Shown here piece after piece: positions 32,810 to 40,316 of a DNA stretch of 40,316 bases. Where the stretch lies: assembly GCA_015488555.1 (NCBI GenBank), contig WFNO01000085.1, forward strand, positions 1 through 40,316, written 5' to 3'. The DNA comes from Gammaproteobacteria bacterium (GTDB taxonomy: Bacteria > Pseudomonadota > Gammaproteobacteria > SZUA-140). Position 1 is the first letter of the stretch. Every line of letters starts with the position of its first letter. Below the pieces are notes generated by a model, which was given only the letters and a program-made list of their open reading frames with translations, did no database searches and was not told the origin of the DNA. The position numbers and the translations under genes were made by a program.

Positions 32810-34774
32810 TCACCAGTGGCGTCTCAGCGCCACGCGCCACAAGGCCTCGGGCTCGCGTTGAAAATCCATCTTCAGCGACCAGGAACGGGAGAGCACGTAT
32901 TGCAGCACCGCACTGCCCACCCAGTCCACATCCCGGCGGCCGTTTTCCAATCCCAGGCGCACATGGCTCCTCAACGCCTCCGTCCAGCGGTACAACATTC
33001 CGACTTCCGGCCGCAACCTGAGGTACGGGGCAGTGCTGTGCAAGGAAGGCGTCAAAAAGGTATAGAGCATGGCTCGCCCCGCCTGCTTCGACTTGCCGAT
33101 GGAAAAATAGAACTGATGATCATACCCCCCGTCCTGCTCCATGAGACTGCGCAACTGAATGCGCCAGGACCACTCGGAACTACCCGGCAAGGGAGACAGC
33201 GCGTGATGCAAGATGCGCAAATAATCCAATTGCTGGACGACCGGTCGTTCCGAACGCAGAGACAGGCGAAGATCGAACACGGTCAATTCACCGCCTTCCA
33301 GGGCATTGCGGCCGGACGGCTCGCGGGAGAACGCGGTCAGGTTCCACAGCGGGCGCTGGTCGTCACCCGGGTATTGCACGATACCGGCCCCCAGCACCAG
33401 AGGCTTGGTCCCGGCGGTGGGCGACGGCCGCGGCGCAGGGGCCTGCTCCTGCGCCGAGGGCGGCAACTGCAGCCGCTCCACCAGCAGCGCGTGTTTGAGT
33501 TCCCGGGTCGTGGCGGACACCTCGGGTAATTCCCCGAGATAACGAAAGTAATGATAGGACAAGAGGAAATCCAGCAACCGCCGGCGTTCGCCCGCATCCA
33601 GCCCCGCCAGACCTGCTCTGGCCTGCGCCACCGAGGGATGCGCCAGAAAGTCACGGGCGCGCTGCCGCAAGGGCGCCTCCAACCTGCGGTAATGGTGAAT
33701 CAGGCGGCGCTCGGCAGAAGGGTGATAGCGAACCGCGGCGATCAACCCGCTTTCCCCGCGGCGCTTTCTCCGCTCGTCCAGATCGAGCAGGTCGTTGAAC
33801 AACTCCACCGGTGTGTACCACAGGCGGGCGGAACCCATCAGCGGCTCGTCCAGGACCACTTCCAGGCTCCTGCCCAATTCGTAGGCACAGTTCCGGCTCA
33901 AGAAGAAATAGCGCTTCTTCTTGCCCATGATCTCCCAGAGGTGCCGCTGCAGGAGTTCCAATTGCGCCGGATTCAGACGCAATTCGTACTCCCATATATC
34001 GCGGGCCTCGGTATGGGTGTACACCATGTCCTGGGTATAAAAGAATTGATCGGAATAGCCGGCCTGATAACCACCAAAGATGCCCTTGACGACGTAGGCG
34101 ACGACATGCTCCCGTGGCGGCACCAGCGCGCCATAGTTGATCGTGGTATCGAAGAGTCCGTTCCGCTCGCCTGCGGTATCGAGCCGGATGACCGAATGGC
34201 CGAACAGAGAAGCCGGATTGCCCATATAGCCGCTCACCAGCAGGAGACCGACTGAACGAATCCGGTCGCGCCGCAACCAGCGCCTCAAGCGCTGGCAGGC
34301 CGGCGGAATCTCTCGTAGCTCGGGACGGCCGAGCACCCGGGCGAGGAAATAATAACGGGCGGGAAAGCGACAGCGCGGATGCCGTGCATCGCGCACCGGC
34401 CGCTGCAACGCTTGGAGGGTGGCCATGAGTTCGGCACGCGCATCTTTACGCCCCCGCGGACTCAGATAGAAGTCACGGCCGGCGAACGTACCCCTTCCGC
34501 CGCCTCTTTCATAATGCAACAGGCGCAACCACTGGGACTGCGCGGCGATGGACTCGATGCGGGATGTCGAGAGCTGGAATTGCGAGTACTGGGATTGCGA
34601 GAACTGGGATTGCGCGGCCAGCTGCGCGCAATGGCAAAGCAGGAGCAGCAGGACGATGGCCGCAGGGCCGCCGCCTTTGCCCCGCCGGAGAGAGGCCTTC
34701 TCCCCGCAGGGGAATACCCGAACGAAAAGAGCCCCCGGAACGGGGGCTCTGTACCCGGAAAGGGATCGCTTCAA
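32810..34774 (-). CDS. DUF4105-family envelope protein with C-terminal beta-barrel-like domain
   Basis: 654 residues if begun at the TTG at 34774, which overlaps the DUF3015 stop (TTGA). No ATG or GTG allows a later start that keeps the hydrophobic export segment (about 37-54, AAIVLLLLLCHCAQLAAQ). A 15-bp repeat codes Ser/Gln-rich SQY/SQF units just after it. The central part carries the Lnb N-terminal/DUF4105 signature: SVGLLLVSGYMGNPASLFGHS, DTTINYGA, GIFGGYQAGYS, and FFLSRNCAYELG with the Cys typical of NlpC/P60-like papain folds. The last ~200 residues look like outer-membrane strands and end in Trp. A role as an envelope hydrolase is likely; the substrate is unknown. Confidence 0.82.
   Translation of the reverse strand: MKRSLSGYRAPVPGALFVRVFPCGEKASLRRGKGGGPAAIVLLLLLCHCAQLAAQSQFSQSQYSQFQLSTSRIESIAAQSQWLRLLHYERGGGRGTFAGRDFYLSPRGRKDARAELMATLQALQRPVRDARHPRCRFPARYYFLARVLGRPELREIPPACQRLRRWLRRDRIRSVGLLLVSGYMGNPASLFGHSVIRLDTAGERNGLFDTTINYGALVPPREHVVAYVVKGIFGGYQAGYSDQFFYTQDMVYTHTEARDIWEYELRLNPAQLELLQRHLWEIMGKKKRYFFLSRNCAYELGRSLEVVLDEPLMGSARLWYTPVELFNDLLDLDERRKRRGESGLIAAVRYHPSAERRLIHHYRRLEAPLRQRARDFLAHPSVAQARAGLAGLDAGERRRLLDFLLSYHYFRYLGELPEVSATTRELKHALLVERLQLPPSAQEQAPAPRPSPTAGTKPLVLGAGIVQYPGDDQRPLWNLTAFSREPSGRNALEGGELTVFDLRLSLRSERPVVQQLDYLRILHHALSPLPGSSEWSWRIQLRSLMEQDGGYDHQFYFSIGKSKQAGRAMLYTFLTPSLHSTAPYLRLRPEVGMLYRWTEALRSHVRLGLENGRRDVDWVGSAVLQYVLSRSWSLKMDFQREPEALWRVALRRHW
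34574..34618 (-). repeat. 15-bp tandem repeat, three units, in the DUF4105 gene
   Basis: Three units related to CTGGGATTGCGAGAA (plus-strand view) encode Ser-Gln-Phe/Tyr repeats directly after the export signal. Confidence 0.85.
34724..34750 (-). terminator. Terminator after the DUF3015 gene, inside the DUF4105 5' region
   Basis: On the minus strand a 9-bp stem AGAGCCCCC / GGGGGCTCT with a 5-nt loop runs into TTTT. It lies 21 nt after the DUF3015 stop but within the open frame of DUF4105, so it could attenuate expression of the downstream gene. Confidence 0.75.
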
Positions 34775-35259
34775 CTATGCGACATCACGATCTGATAGAG
34801 CAGGCGTGCCTTGTCGACCCGAGCGCTCTCCAGGAATCCCGCCTCGGATACCTTGGCCGCGAAATCACCGCGCACGCGGCTCACGAAGGCCTGCTGCTCT
34901 TCCACGCCGGTCAGGGTGATCAAGGCATCGAGATATTTTCCATGGCCCAATGCCAGTTCCTTCTCCAACTGCGGATAGGTCTGCAGGATGAAGGCCGCGG
35001 TCTTGGCGTCACCTCTGGCGCAAGATTCCGGAGAGGTCAGATTGGAAGAGATCGCCGTGGTACCCAGATCCCAGGTCACGTTCGATACGATAGCGATCAC
35101 GTCAGCAGTGCCTTTATCTTCTACACCCTGAGCGATCAATGCACCCAGCCCGCAATCGGTATAGATTTCTCCGAAAGAACGCTGTTCTTGTGCTGCAACC
35201 GTCCCTGACGAAACCGCAAACAGCAGGACCGAAGCGACCACCAAGGCTGTGTTTCTCAT
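34771..35259 (-). CDS. DUF3015-family periplasmic protein
   Basis: 162 residues. A signal peptide (1-23, ending VAAQ) is followed by DUF3015 signatures: DCGLGALI, SNVTWDLGTTAISSNLTSPESC with paired cysteines, and FLESARVDKARLLYQI. AAAAGGAG precedes the ATG. It is followed by the DUF4105 gene, a pairing I believe recurs in other Gammaproteobacteria. The molecular function is unknown. Confidence 0.9.
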   Translation of the reverse strand: MRNTALVVASVLLFAVSSGTVAAQEQRSFGEIYTDCGLGALIAQGVEDKGTADVIAIVSNVTWDLGTTAISSNLTSPESCARGDAKTAAFILQTYPQLEKELALGHGKYLDALITLTGVEEQQAFVSRVRGDFAAKVSEAGFLESARVDKARLLYQIVMSHS

Positions 35260-35462
35260 TCGTGTTCTCCTTTTGTTCTAAATTTGGTCTGAATCAACAG
35301 TGGTGTGTCCGAAAGACAAGCCCATTCTAAAGGAGATTGCGCTGAATTCAACCGCTAAATCGCCGGTCAGTCAAGCGTGTCATGATCTTCGGCGGAATAC
35401 GCTTGTATACTTGCATCCCCGAGCAGACTCACTCCAGCGTCAGCGATGGCATCACGAAAACC

Positions 35463-35858
35463 TCATCCGCGCATGATAGGCCTTCTCAAAGAGCGGCGCA
35501 CCACGGCAATGTAGACCGCAGCATTGACAGCCAGCAACACAACCAGCGAGATCCAGCGCAACTCGTCGCTGGAATTTCCGAGGGTAAGATTCTCCGGATA
35601 TATCAATGGAATAAGATAATGCGCCAAGAAACCGCCCTCGTAGCCAGCCTCCCCTGCCGCGCGCAACAAGCGATTCTCGAGCCATGTCAGTGGACAGACC
35701 AAGCCGAAGGCCTGGACGGCACCGGCCCACAGCAAGGCCGGCACATGCAGCCACCAACAGTACCGGCGCCACAACACCAGCAATCCTCCCAGCAAGGCGA
35801 AGACGATGAACAACCCATGCAGGGCCACCACCAGGTCCGCGAGCAAAGCGTGGAACAT
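35463..35858 (-). CDS. DUF2784-family membrane protein
   Basis: 131 residues from the ATG at 35858 (MFHALLADLVVALHG); the longer frame overlaps the upstream gene in another reading frame. Three or more membrane helices, CWWLHVPALLWAGAV and PLTWLENRLLRAAGE are typical of DUF2784, a small bacterial membrane family of unknown role. The C-terminus is basic. It lies 4 nt after the stop of the 90-residue gene upstream. Confidence 0.85.
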   Translation of the reverse strand: MFHALLADLVVALHGLFIVFALLGGLLVLWRRYCWWLHVPALLWAGAVQAFGLVCPLTWLENRLLRAAGEAGYEGGFLAHYLIPLIYPENLTLGNSSDELRWISLVVLLAVNAAVYIAVVRRSLRRPIMRG

Positions 35859-35862
35859 GGCT

Positions 35863-36135
35863 CTACGAATCGCGCTGGCAGCGTTCCAGGCAACGCCGCC
35901 ACTGGGAAAGCAAAGCACGCCGGGCGTTGTGATCCCGGCGGCAGTCGGCCAGTTGCCGATGGGGGATCTCCAGGCGGGTGGACTGCCAGCCGCCGTTGAG
36001 GGCACAGTCGATGCGCAGGGACCACCCCCCCTCGGTGGGTTCGATCTCGAAGATGTAGGCCTTCAGGCCCAATTCTTCCAGCAGGGACTGGATCATGTCC
36101 CGGGCCTCGGCCAGCTCCATGGTAGACACGGACAT
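35863..36135 (-). CDS. Small hypothetical protein, 90 residues
   Basis: A soluble, charged protein without a signal peptide, containing ELAEARDMIQSLLEELGL, an Ile/Trp-rich strand region GGWSLRIDCAL and an Arg/Cys-rich tail (RRCLERCQRDS). I do not recognise the family. Its spacing of 4 nt to the DUF2784 gene suggests a two-gene operon. The ATG codes MSVSTMEL; an internal ATG six residues later is possible. Confidence 0.65.
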   Translation of the reverse strand: MSVSTMELAEARDMIQSLLEELGLKAYIFEIEPTEGGWSLRIDCALNGGWQSTRLEIPHRQLADCRRDHNARRALLSQWRRCLERCQRDS

Positions 36136-36262
36136 CGGTCGATCTCCAACAACCGGTAGCGACGCAAGTCCTCGTGTTTGAACAATCAGATCCTAATACC
36201 GATGGCTACTACCTTTTCTTCCATGAATCATGATTAGGAAGTCTGTTCGACTGTGCCTCTAA

Positions 36263-37366
36263 TCAAGCCACGGCGTAATCCTTGAGGCGCACCGGCAGGC
36301 GCCGCGAACCCCAGATACCCGGCTGGGTCTCGAAGACGCCGGCACAGGGCGTATCGCAAAAGCGGCAGTGTCCTTCCGGGGTGAGATTCCAGTCACCGAG
36401 TTCATACCAGTCCCTGCCGATGAGCACTTTGCCGCAATGATGGCAATAGGTGCTGTTGCCTTCCGGGTCGTGCACGTTACCGGTATAAGCATAGCGCACC
36501 CCGTTCTTCAAGGCGATAGAGCGGGCGCGACTCAGCGTCTGGGGAGGGGTGGGCGTTCTGTCCATCATCTTCCAGTCGGGATGAAAGGCGGTAAAATGCA
36601 TAGGTACATCTGGCCCCAGCTCCTCCACCACCCAGCGGGTCATCTGGTCGATCTCCTCGTCGGAGTCGTTCTCCCCCGGAATCAACAGCGTGGTGATCTC
36701 CAGCCAGACGGCCGTTTCGTGTTTGATATAACGCAGGGTGTCCAACACCGGCTGTAAGCGACTGCCGGTGATGTATTTATAGAAGCGCTCCGTGAAGGCC
36801 TTCAGGTCCACGTTGGCGGCATCCATGTGGGCGTAGAATTCCGCGCGCGGCTCGGGGCAGACGTAGCCGGCCGTGACCGCCACCGCCTTGATGTCGCGCT
36901 CGTGACAGGCCTTGGCCACGTCGATAGCGTATTCGTGGAAGATCACCGGGTCGTTGTACGTGAAGGCCACGCTGCGGCAGTGCAGGTCGGCGGCGGCCTT
37001 GGCGATGACCTCCGGCAGGGCGGCATCGGCCAGCGTGTCGATCTCCCGGGACTTGCTGATGTCCCAGTTCTGGCAGAATTTGCAGGCCAGGTTGCAACCC
37101 GCCGTTCCGAAGGACAATACCGGCGTACCCGGCAAAAAATGATTGAGCGGTTTCTTTTCGATGGGATCCACACAGAAACCACTGGAACGGCCATAGGTGG
37201 TGAGCACGATCTGCCCGTTCCGGCACGCTCGCACGAAACACAGGCCGCGCTGTCCCTCGTGCAGCTTGCAGAAACGCGGGCACAAGTCACACTGAATGCG
37301 ACCGTCTTTCAAGTGGTGCCAGTATTTGGTAGGAACTTCCTCCGGAATGATCAGCGCTATGGTCAC
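36263..37366 (-). CDS. amrS: AmmeMemoRadiSam system radical SAM enzyme
   Basis: 367 residues from a GTG preceded by AGGAGGGG at good spacing. The radical SAM cluster motif is CNLACKFC, and an N-terminal CDLCPRFCKLHEGQRGLC cysteine block is typical of this family. The C-terminus adds a CHHCG...CRFCDTPC cysteine-rich segment likely to bind metal. It forms a conserved trio with Memo-like and AMMECR1-like proteins, here divergently placed 240 nt away. The trio's reaction is unestablished; RNA or protein modification has been suggested from human homologues. Confidence 0.94.
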   Translation of the reverse strand: MTIALIIPEEVPTKYWHHLKDGRIQCDLCPRFCKLHEGQRGLCFVRACRNGQIVLTTYGRSSGFCVDPIEKKPLNHFLPGTPVLSFGTAGCNLACKFCQNWDISKSREIDTLADAALPEVIAKAAADLHCRSVAFTYNDPVIFHEYAIDVAKACHERDIKAVAVTAGYVCPEPRAEFYAHMDAANVDLKAFTERFYKYITGSRLQPVLDTLRYIKHETAVWLEITTLLIPGENDSDEEIDQMTRWVVEELGPDVPMHFTAFHPDWKMMDRTPTPPQTLSRARSIALKNGVRYAYTGNVHDPEGNSTYCHHCGKVLIGRDWYELGDWNLTPEGHCRFCDTPCAGVFETQPGIWGSRRLPVRLKDYAVA

Positions 37367-37606
37367 GGTATCCCCTCCTCAGTGATCCGCACGGGATCAG
37401 AAAAACCCGAGAGTGCGGGCGTTGCTGTCGCATTTTCGCAGACACCGGTCTCATCGGAGGCCTAGTCTCTATATTATCAGAATGTGTGTTATAGTTTCAC
37501 AAAAGGTGCAAGAATAGATTTGCTTGCCGAACGCTCGAACAGGCGCGCAGGATTAAGGACGATCGCGAGTACGTTACTTTATGAGATTCGTTGAGGGAGT
37601 GAAACG

Positions 37607-38413
37607 ATGACCGCCATCCGGCCGCCCGCAGTCGCCGGTATGTTCTACCCCGCCGATCCGGACGAACTCCGCCAGACCGTGCGCCACTATCTGCGGGAAG
37701 TCACAGCCGAAGGCCCACCTCCCAAGGCCATCGTCGTTCCTCATGCCGGCTATGTCTATTCCGGTCCCGTGGCCGCCTCGGCCTACGCCCGCGTGGCAAG
37801 CGGCCGGAATCGCTTCCGGCGCGTGGTCCTGTTGGGTCCCGCCCATCGGGTACCCCTGCGGGGTCTGGCCGCGCCGCAGTCCGATGCCTTCGCCACTCCG
37901 CTGGGCCTGGTCCCGGTGGAGCGCGCCACCCTCGCCCATCTGGTGGAGCGCTTTCCCCAGGTGCGTTACCTGGACGAAGCCCACGCCCTGGAACACAGCC
38001 TGGAAGTGCAGCTCCCTTTTCTGCAAGAAGTGCTGGACGAATTCACTCTCGTTCCCCTGGTAGTGGGAGAGGCCAGCGCCGAAGAGGTGGACGAGGTGCT
38101 GGAGGCCCTGTGGGACGGGCCGGAAACCCTCATCGTCATCAGCACGGATCTCAGTCACTATTACGACTACGAGACGGCGCGGCGCCTGGACGCGGCCACC
38201 ACGCGTGCCATCGAGTCCCTTGCTCCCCAGGACATCGGCGAAGAAGACGCCTGCGGGCGCTACCCGTTGCGAGGGTTATTGCTGGCCGCATGCCATCATC
38301 ACCTGCACGTACAGACGGTGGATCTGCGCAATTCCGGTGATACTGCCGGGCCGCGTGACCAAGTGGTAGGCTATGGCGCCTATGTCTTCCAGGAAAGCGG
38401 ACGAGCCGCCTGA
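37607..38413 (+). CDS. amrB: AmmeMemoRadiSam system protein B (Memo family)
   Basis: 268 residues with GAGGGAG before the ATG. The Memo fold is seen in RPPAVAGMFYPADPDEL, VVPHAGYVYSGPVAASAYA, LLGPAHRVPL, EHSLEVQLPFLQ and STDLSHYYDYETA, whose His residues form a dioxygenase-like metal site. Human MEMO1 is a homologue that binds metal; the bacterial role is unknown. It overlaps the AMMECR1 gene by about 40 nt. Confidence 0.95.
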   Translation: MTAIRPPAVAGMFYPADPDELRQTVRHYLREVTAEGPPPKAIVVPHAGYVYSGPVAASAYARVASGRNRFRRVVLLGPAHRVPLRGLAAPQSDAFATPLGLVPVERATLAHLVERFPQVRYLDEAHALEHSLEVQLPFLQEVLDEFTLVPLVVGEASAEEVDEVLEALWDGPETLIVISTDLSHYYDYETARRLDAATTRAIESLAPQDIGEEDACGRYPLRGLLLAACHHHLHVQTVDLRNSGDTAGPRDQVVGYGAYVFQESGRAA

Positions 38414-39005
38414 AGCGGCGCAGACGCCGCTGTCCGCGGCACAGCGGCGTGTTCTACTCGACGTGGCCCGCCGCTCCATCGTCCATGGACTGCAACACCA
38501 GCGCCCACTGCCCGTGAACGCAGGCGATCACGAACCGCGCTTGCGCGAACCCGGCGCCAGTTTCGTCACCCTCCAGATGGACCACACCCTGCGCGGCTGC
38601 ATCGGCAGCCTGGAAGCCCGCCGCCCCCTGGTCTGTGACGTGGCCTACAATGCTTTCGCCGCCGCCTTCCAGGATCCGCGCTTCCCGCCCCTGAGTGCCG
38701 GGGAGTTGCCTCAACTGCACATCCAGATCTCCGTGCTGGGCCGTCCTGAACCGCTGGTCTTCTCATCCGAGGCGGAACTGGTGCAACAACTGCGACCTGG
38801 GGTGGATGGGCTGATCCTGGAAGAGGGTGAACGATATCGCGGTACCTTCCTGCCGTCGGTGTGGTCCTCCCTGCCCGATCCTCGCCGGTTCCTGGCGCAA
38901 CTCAAACTCAAGGCCGGTCTGCCCCCGGATTACTGGTCCGACACCGTGCGCGTCTGGCGCTATACGACGGAGAGCTTCGGGCAGCCGTGGCAGGAAGATC
39001 GTTGA
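38373..39005 (+). CDS. amrA: AmmeMemoRadiSam system protein A (AMMECR1 family)
   Basis: 210 residues from the ATG at 38373; an ATG three codons later is equally possible. Family blocks are FVTLQMDHTLRGCIGSLEARRPL with the LRGCIG hallmark, NAFAAAFQDPRFPPLS, LHIQISVLG and GTFLPSVWSSLPDPRRFLAQLK. It is translated with the Memo gene and presumably works with the radical SAM partner. Human AMMECR1 is a homologue; no reaction is assigned. Confidence 0.95.
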   Translation: MAPMSSRKADEPPEAAQTPLSAAQRRVLLDVARRSIVHGLQHQRPLPVNAGDHEPRLREPGASFVTLQMDHTLRGCIGSLEARRPLVCDVAYNAFAAAFQDPRFPPLSAGELPQLHIQISVLGRPEPLVFSSEAELVQQLRPGVDGLILEEGERYRGTFLPSVWSSLPDPRRFLAQLKLKAGLPPDYWSDTVRVWRYTTESFGQPWQEDR

Positions 39006-39012
39006 GGCGTGC

Positions 39013-40029
39013 CTACTCGCCGGCCCGGACATCGGGTTGCCGGGCGCTGCGTACGGCAGCAGGGGGCTGTTGCAGGATACATTGCCCGATGGAAGCCGGG
39101 GCGCAGGTACGGCCGTTCACCCAGATGGCCCGGTCCAACAGGGCCCCTTCGAGCACGGCACCTTCCAGGCGTGCCCCTCTGAGATCGGCATAGGCGAGAT
39201 TCGCGCGCCGCAGGTCCGCTTGGCGCAGGTCGCTGCCCCGCAGGCTGGCCCCCACCAGGGTGGCCTCGTGCAGATCGGCGCCCTGCAGGCGGGCCACACT
39301 CAATTCGGCATAGGACATTTCGGCACCCGCCAGCAGCACCCCGCGCAGATCGGAACCGCTCAAGCGGGTATTGTAGAAACGCGCCCCCGTAAGATCGGCA
39401 TTTCGGTAGATGGCCCCCTCCAGGAAACAGTTGCTGAGATCGACCCCGGGACGGGGTGGCGCCTCGCAATCCACGGCCTGTGCGGGCGGTCTGCCCGGCT
39501 CCACCAGCACCCACATCACCAGCGCCGCCAGCATCACCATCATGCTGAGCAGCAGGCGGGAACGGCCGGGGCCGCCCACCACCACACCGCCGAATGGGGA
39601 GGGCTTACGGGATGACAGCACCCCGGCAGCCCGATGCGGCTCATGCCTGGGGCGGGGATTCACCGTGCTGCGCTGGCGCCGCTCCGGCAGCGAGCGCCGA
39701 TCCCTCACCACCGCGCTCTGGTACCGGCGCCGATCCTCCCCGCGCCGCTCATCCGCCCAGCGCTGCGCCGCCGCCAGCCGTTGCCGGGCCTGAGGATCGT
39801 GCTTCGCCGCCTCGATGACTGCGGGATACAGTTCCGGAATCGTATCCGCCCGGTACCAGTGAACGAGATCCGAACTCAGTTCGTCCTCGGCAAGGATACG
39901 CCCCAACAAGAGACCGTCGGTGATCTGCGCGGCGGGGAAAGGACCTTCGATCTGGCCGCGGCGGCGCAGATACCACCAGTGGGCCGTGTCATGCTTCGCC
40001 TCGGTCATACCCATGTACCCGTCATACAC
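39013..40029 (-). CDS. Membrane-anchored GYF-like / pentapeptide-repeat protein
   Basis: 338 residues from a GTG at 40029; ATGs at codons 6 and 8 are possible and none has a good ribosome site. Residues about 15-60 resemble a GYF_2 domain (WWYLRRRGQIEGPFPAAQI), followed by a basic, Arg-rich linker. One membrane helix follows (about 158-177, LLLSMMVMLAALVMWVLV), then a pentapeptide-repeat quadrilateral helix (A/S-D/N-L-x-x, for example ADLHEATLVGASLRGSDLRQ). The topology places the repeats outside the cytoplasm and the GYF-like part inside, if oriented by the positive linker. Probably a protein-protein interaction scaffold. It converges on amrA with a 7-nt gap. Confidence 0.82.
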   Translation of the reverse strand: MYDGYMGMTEAKHDTAHWWYLRRRGQIEGPFPAAQITDGLLLGRILAEDELSSDLVHWYRADTIPELYPAVIEAAKHDPQARQRLAAAQRWADERRGEDRRRYQSAVVRDRRSLPERRQRSTVNPRPRHEPHRAAGVLSSRKPSPFGGVVVGGPGRSRLLLSMMVMLAALVMWVLVEPGRPPAQAVDCEAPPRPGVDLSNCFLEGAIYRNADLTGARFYNTRLSGSDLRGVLLAGAEMSYAELSVARLQGADLHEATLVGASLRGSDLRQADLRRANLAYADLRGARLEGAVLEGALLDRAIWVNGRTCAPASIGQCILQQPPAAVRSARQPDVRAGE

Positions 40030-40316
40030 AGGCCCTGAAGCAAAAGGCCTGCCATGTCATGCCCTGCCGGCTGGAAAAAAGCGGATGGTGTCGAGTTTTT
40101 GCTAAACATCCCAGACCTGCCGCCGATAGCTAATACGTTGCGCAACCCCACCGGCTGCAGCCGCACCGTCTCAGACTTGAAACCATACGTCCCAAGGAAG
40201 TCCTGGCGCGAAGGCATCGTGCCGGGACAGCGGGATTCGGGGTGGCGGGGTTTTCCACGGCACTGAAAAAGGGATAGAATCAATACACAGAATCCGCGCA
40301 TGGTCGATCATACGCA

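Noticed and set aside
37399-37420. Weak CCCG...CGGG hairpin between the divergent radical SAM and Memo genes
   Set aside because: The stem is only about 4 bp with no T-run, and divergent genes do not need a terminator here.
40030-40316. Right-edge region: a 98-codon minus-strand frame and an ATG at 40300 on the plus strand
   Set aside because: The minus frame has no family features or ribosome site. A TAGAAT-like -10 lies before the plus-strand ATG, but only five codons are visible, so no gene can be supported.

Overview
The window looks like a chromosomal segment of a GC-rich gammaproteobacterium with a respiratory, possibly chemolithotrophic, lifestyle. This is inferred from gene content only: a PhoP/PhoQ-type two-component pair, c-type cytochromes, a Cyc2-like outer-membrane cytochrome-porin, YoaA-type DinG helicase, CpdA, TsaB, YjbQ, a PEP-CTERM protein and a tRNA-Arg(CCU). 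No 16S rRNA or other decisive marker is present, so the exact lineage is not fixed.

Layout. 1-4.65 kb is an accessory block that looks less GC-rich. It holds the tail of an ISL3-family transposase and two genes for large secreted proteins sharing a duplicated domain I cannot name, with a small unknown gene between them. Hairpins sit directly upstream of both secreted-protein genes, and a strong terminator closes the block. 4.8-8 kb holds the Cyc2-like cytochrome-porin, a convergent M48 lipoprotein protease, a 76-residue unknown protein, an orphan Fur-box-like site and tRNA-Arg. 8.1-14.7 kb holds a class II aldolase/short-chain dehydrogenase fusion, a FlhG/MinD-like ATPase with a long extra C-terminal domain, a two-component pair on the minus strand and a small class I cytochrome c.

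14.76-16.74 kb is a compact SOS cassette, lexA-dinB. Its promoter carries a GTTC-N7-GTTC direct repeat, the LexA operator type known from Alphaproteobacteria. 16.9-18 kb holds a small membrane protein, a VanZ-family protein and a candidate minus-strand structured RNA ending in a strong terminator. 18.1-21.6 kb is a tightly overlapping operon for glycerol kinase-like protein, glycerophosphodiesterase and glycerol-3-phosphate dehydrogenase, which together would route glycerophosphodiesters and glycerol to dihydroxyacetone phosphate.

21.67-29.98 kb is an almost gapless run of ten minus-strand genes. It begins (at the right) with myo-inositol-1-phosphate synthase, a cytidylyltransferase/CDP-alcohol phosphotransferase fusion with the architecture of IPCT/DIPPS, and an HD-domain phosphohydrolase. 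These could build the compatible solute di-myo-inositol-phosphate, best known from hyperthermophiles, and the HD protein is a candidate for its final phosphatase. The run continues with a nuclease-like unknown, dinG/yoaA, tsaB, a monooxygenase-fold protein, cpdA, yjbQ and a HIT hydrolase.

30-40.3 kb holds a PEP-CTERM protein, an APH-like/P-loop kinase fusion, a DUF3015-DUF4105 pair, a DUF2784 membrane protein with a small partner, a complete AmmeMemoRadiSam set (radical SAM gene divergent from the Memo and AMMECR1 genes) and a GYF-like/pentapeptide-repeat membrane protein. A recurring oddity is short tandem repeats (7, 11, 12, 15 and 21 bp units) at gene ends, intergenic junctions and inside coding regions.
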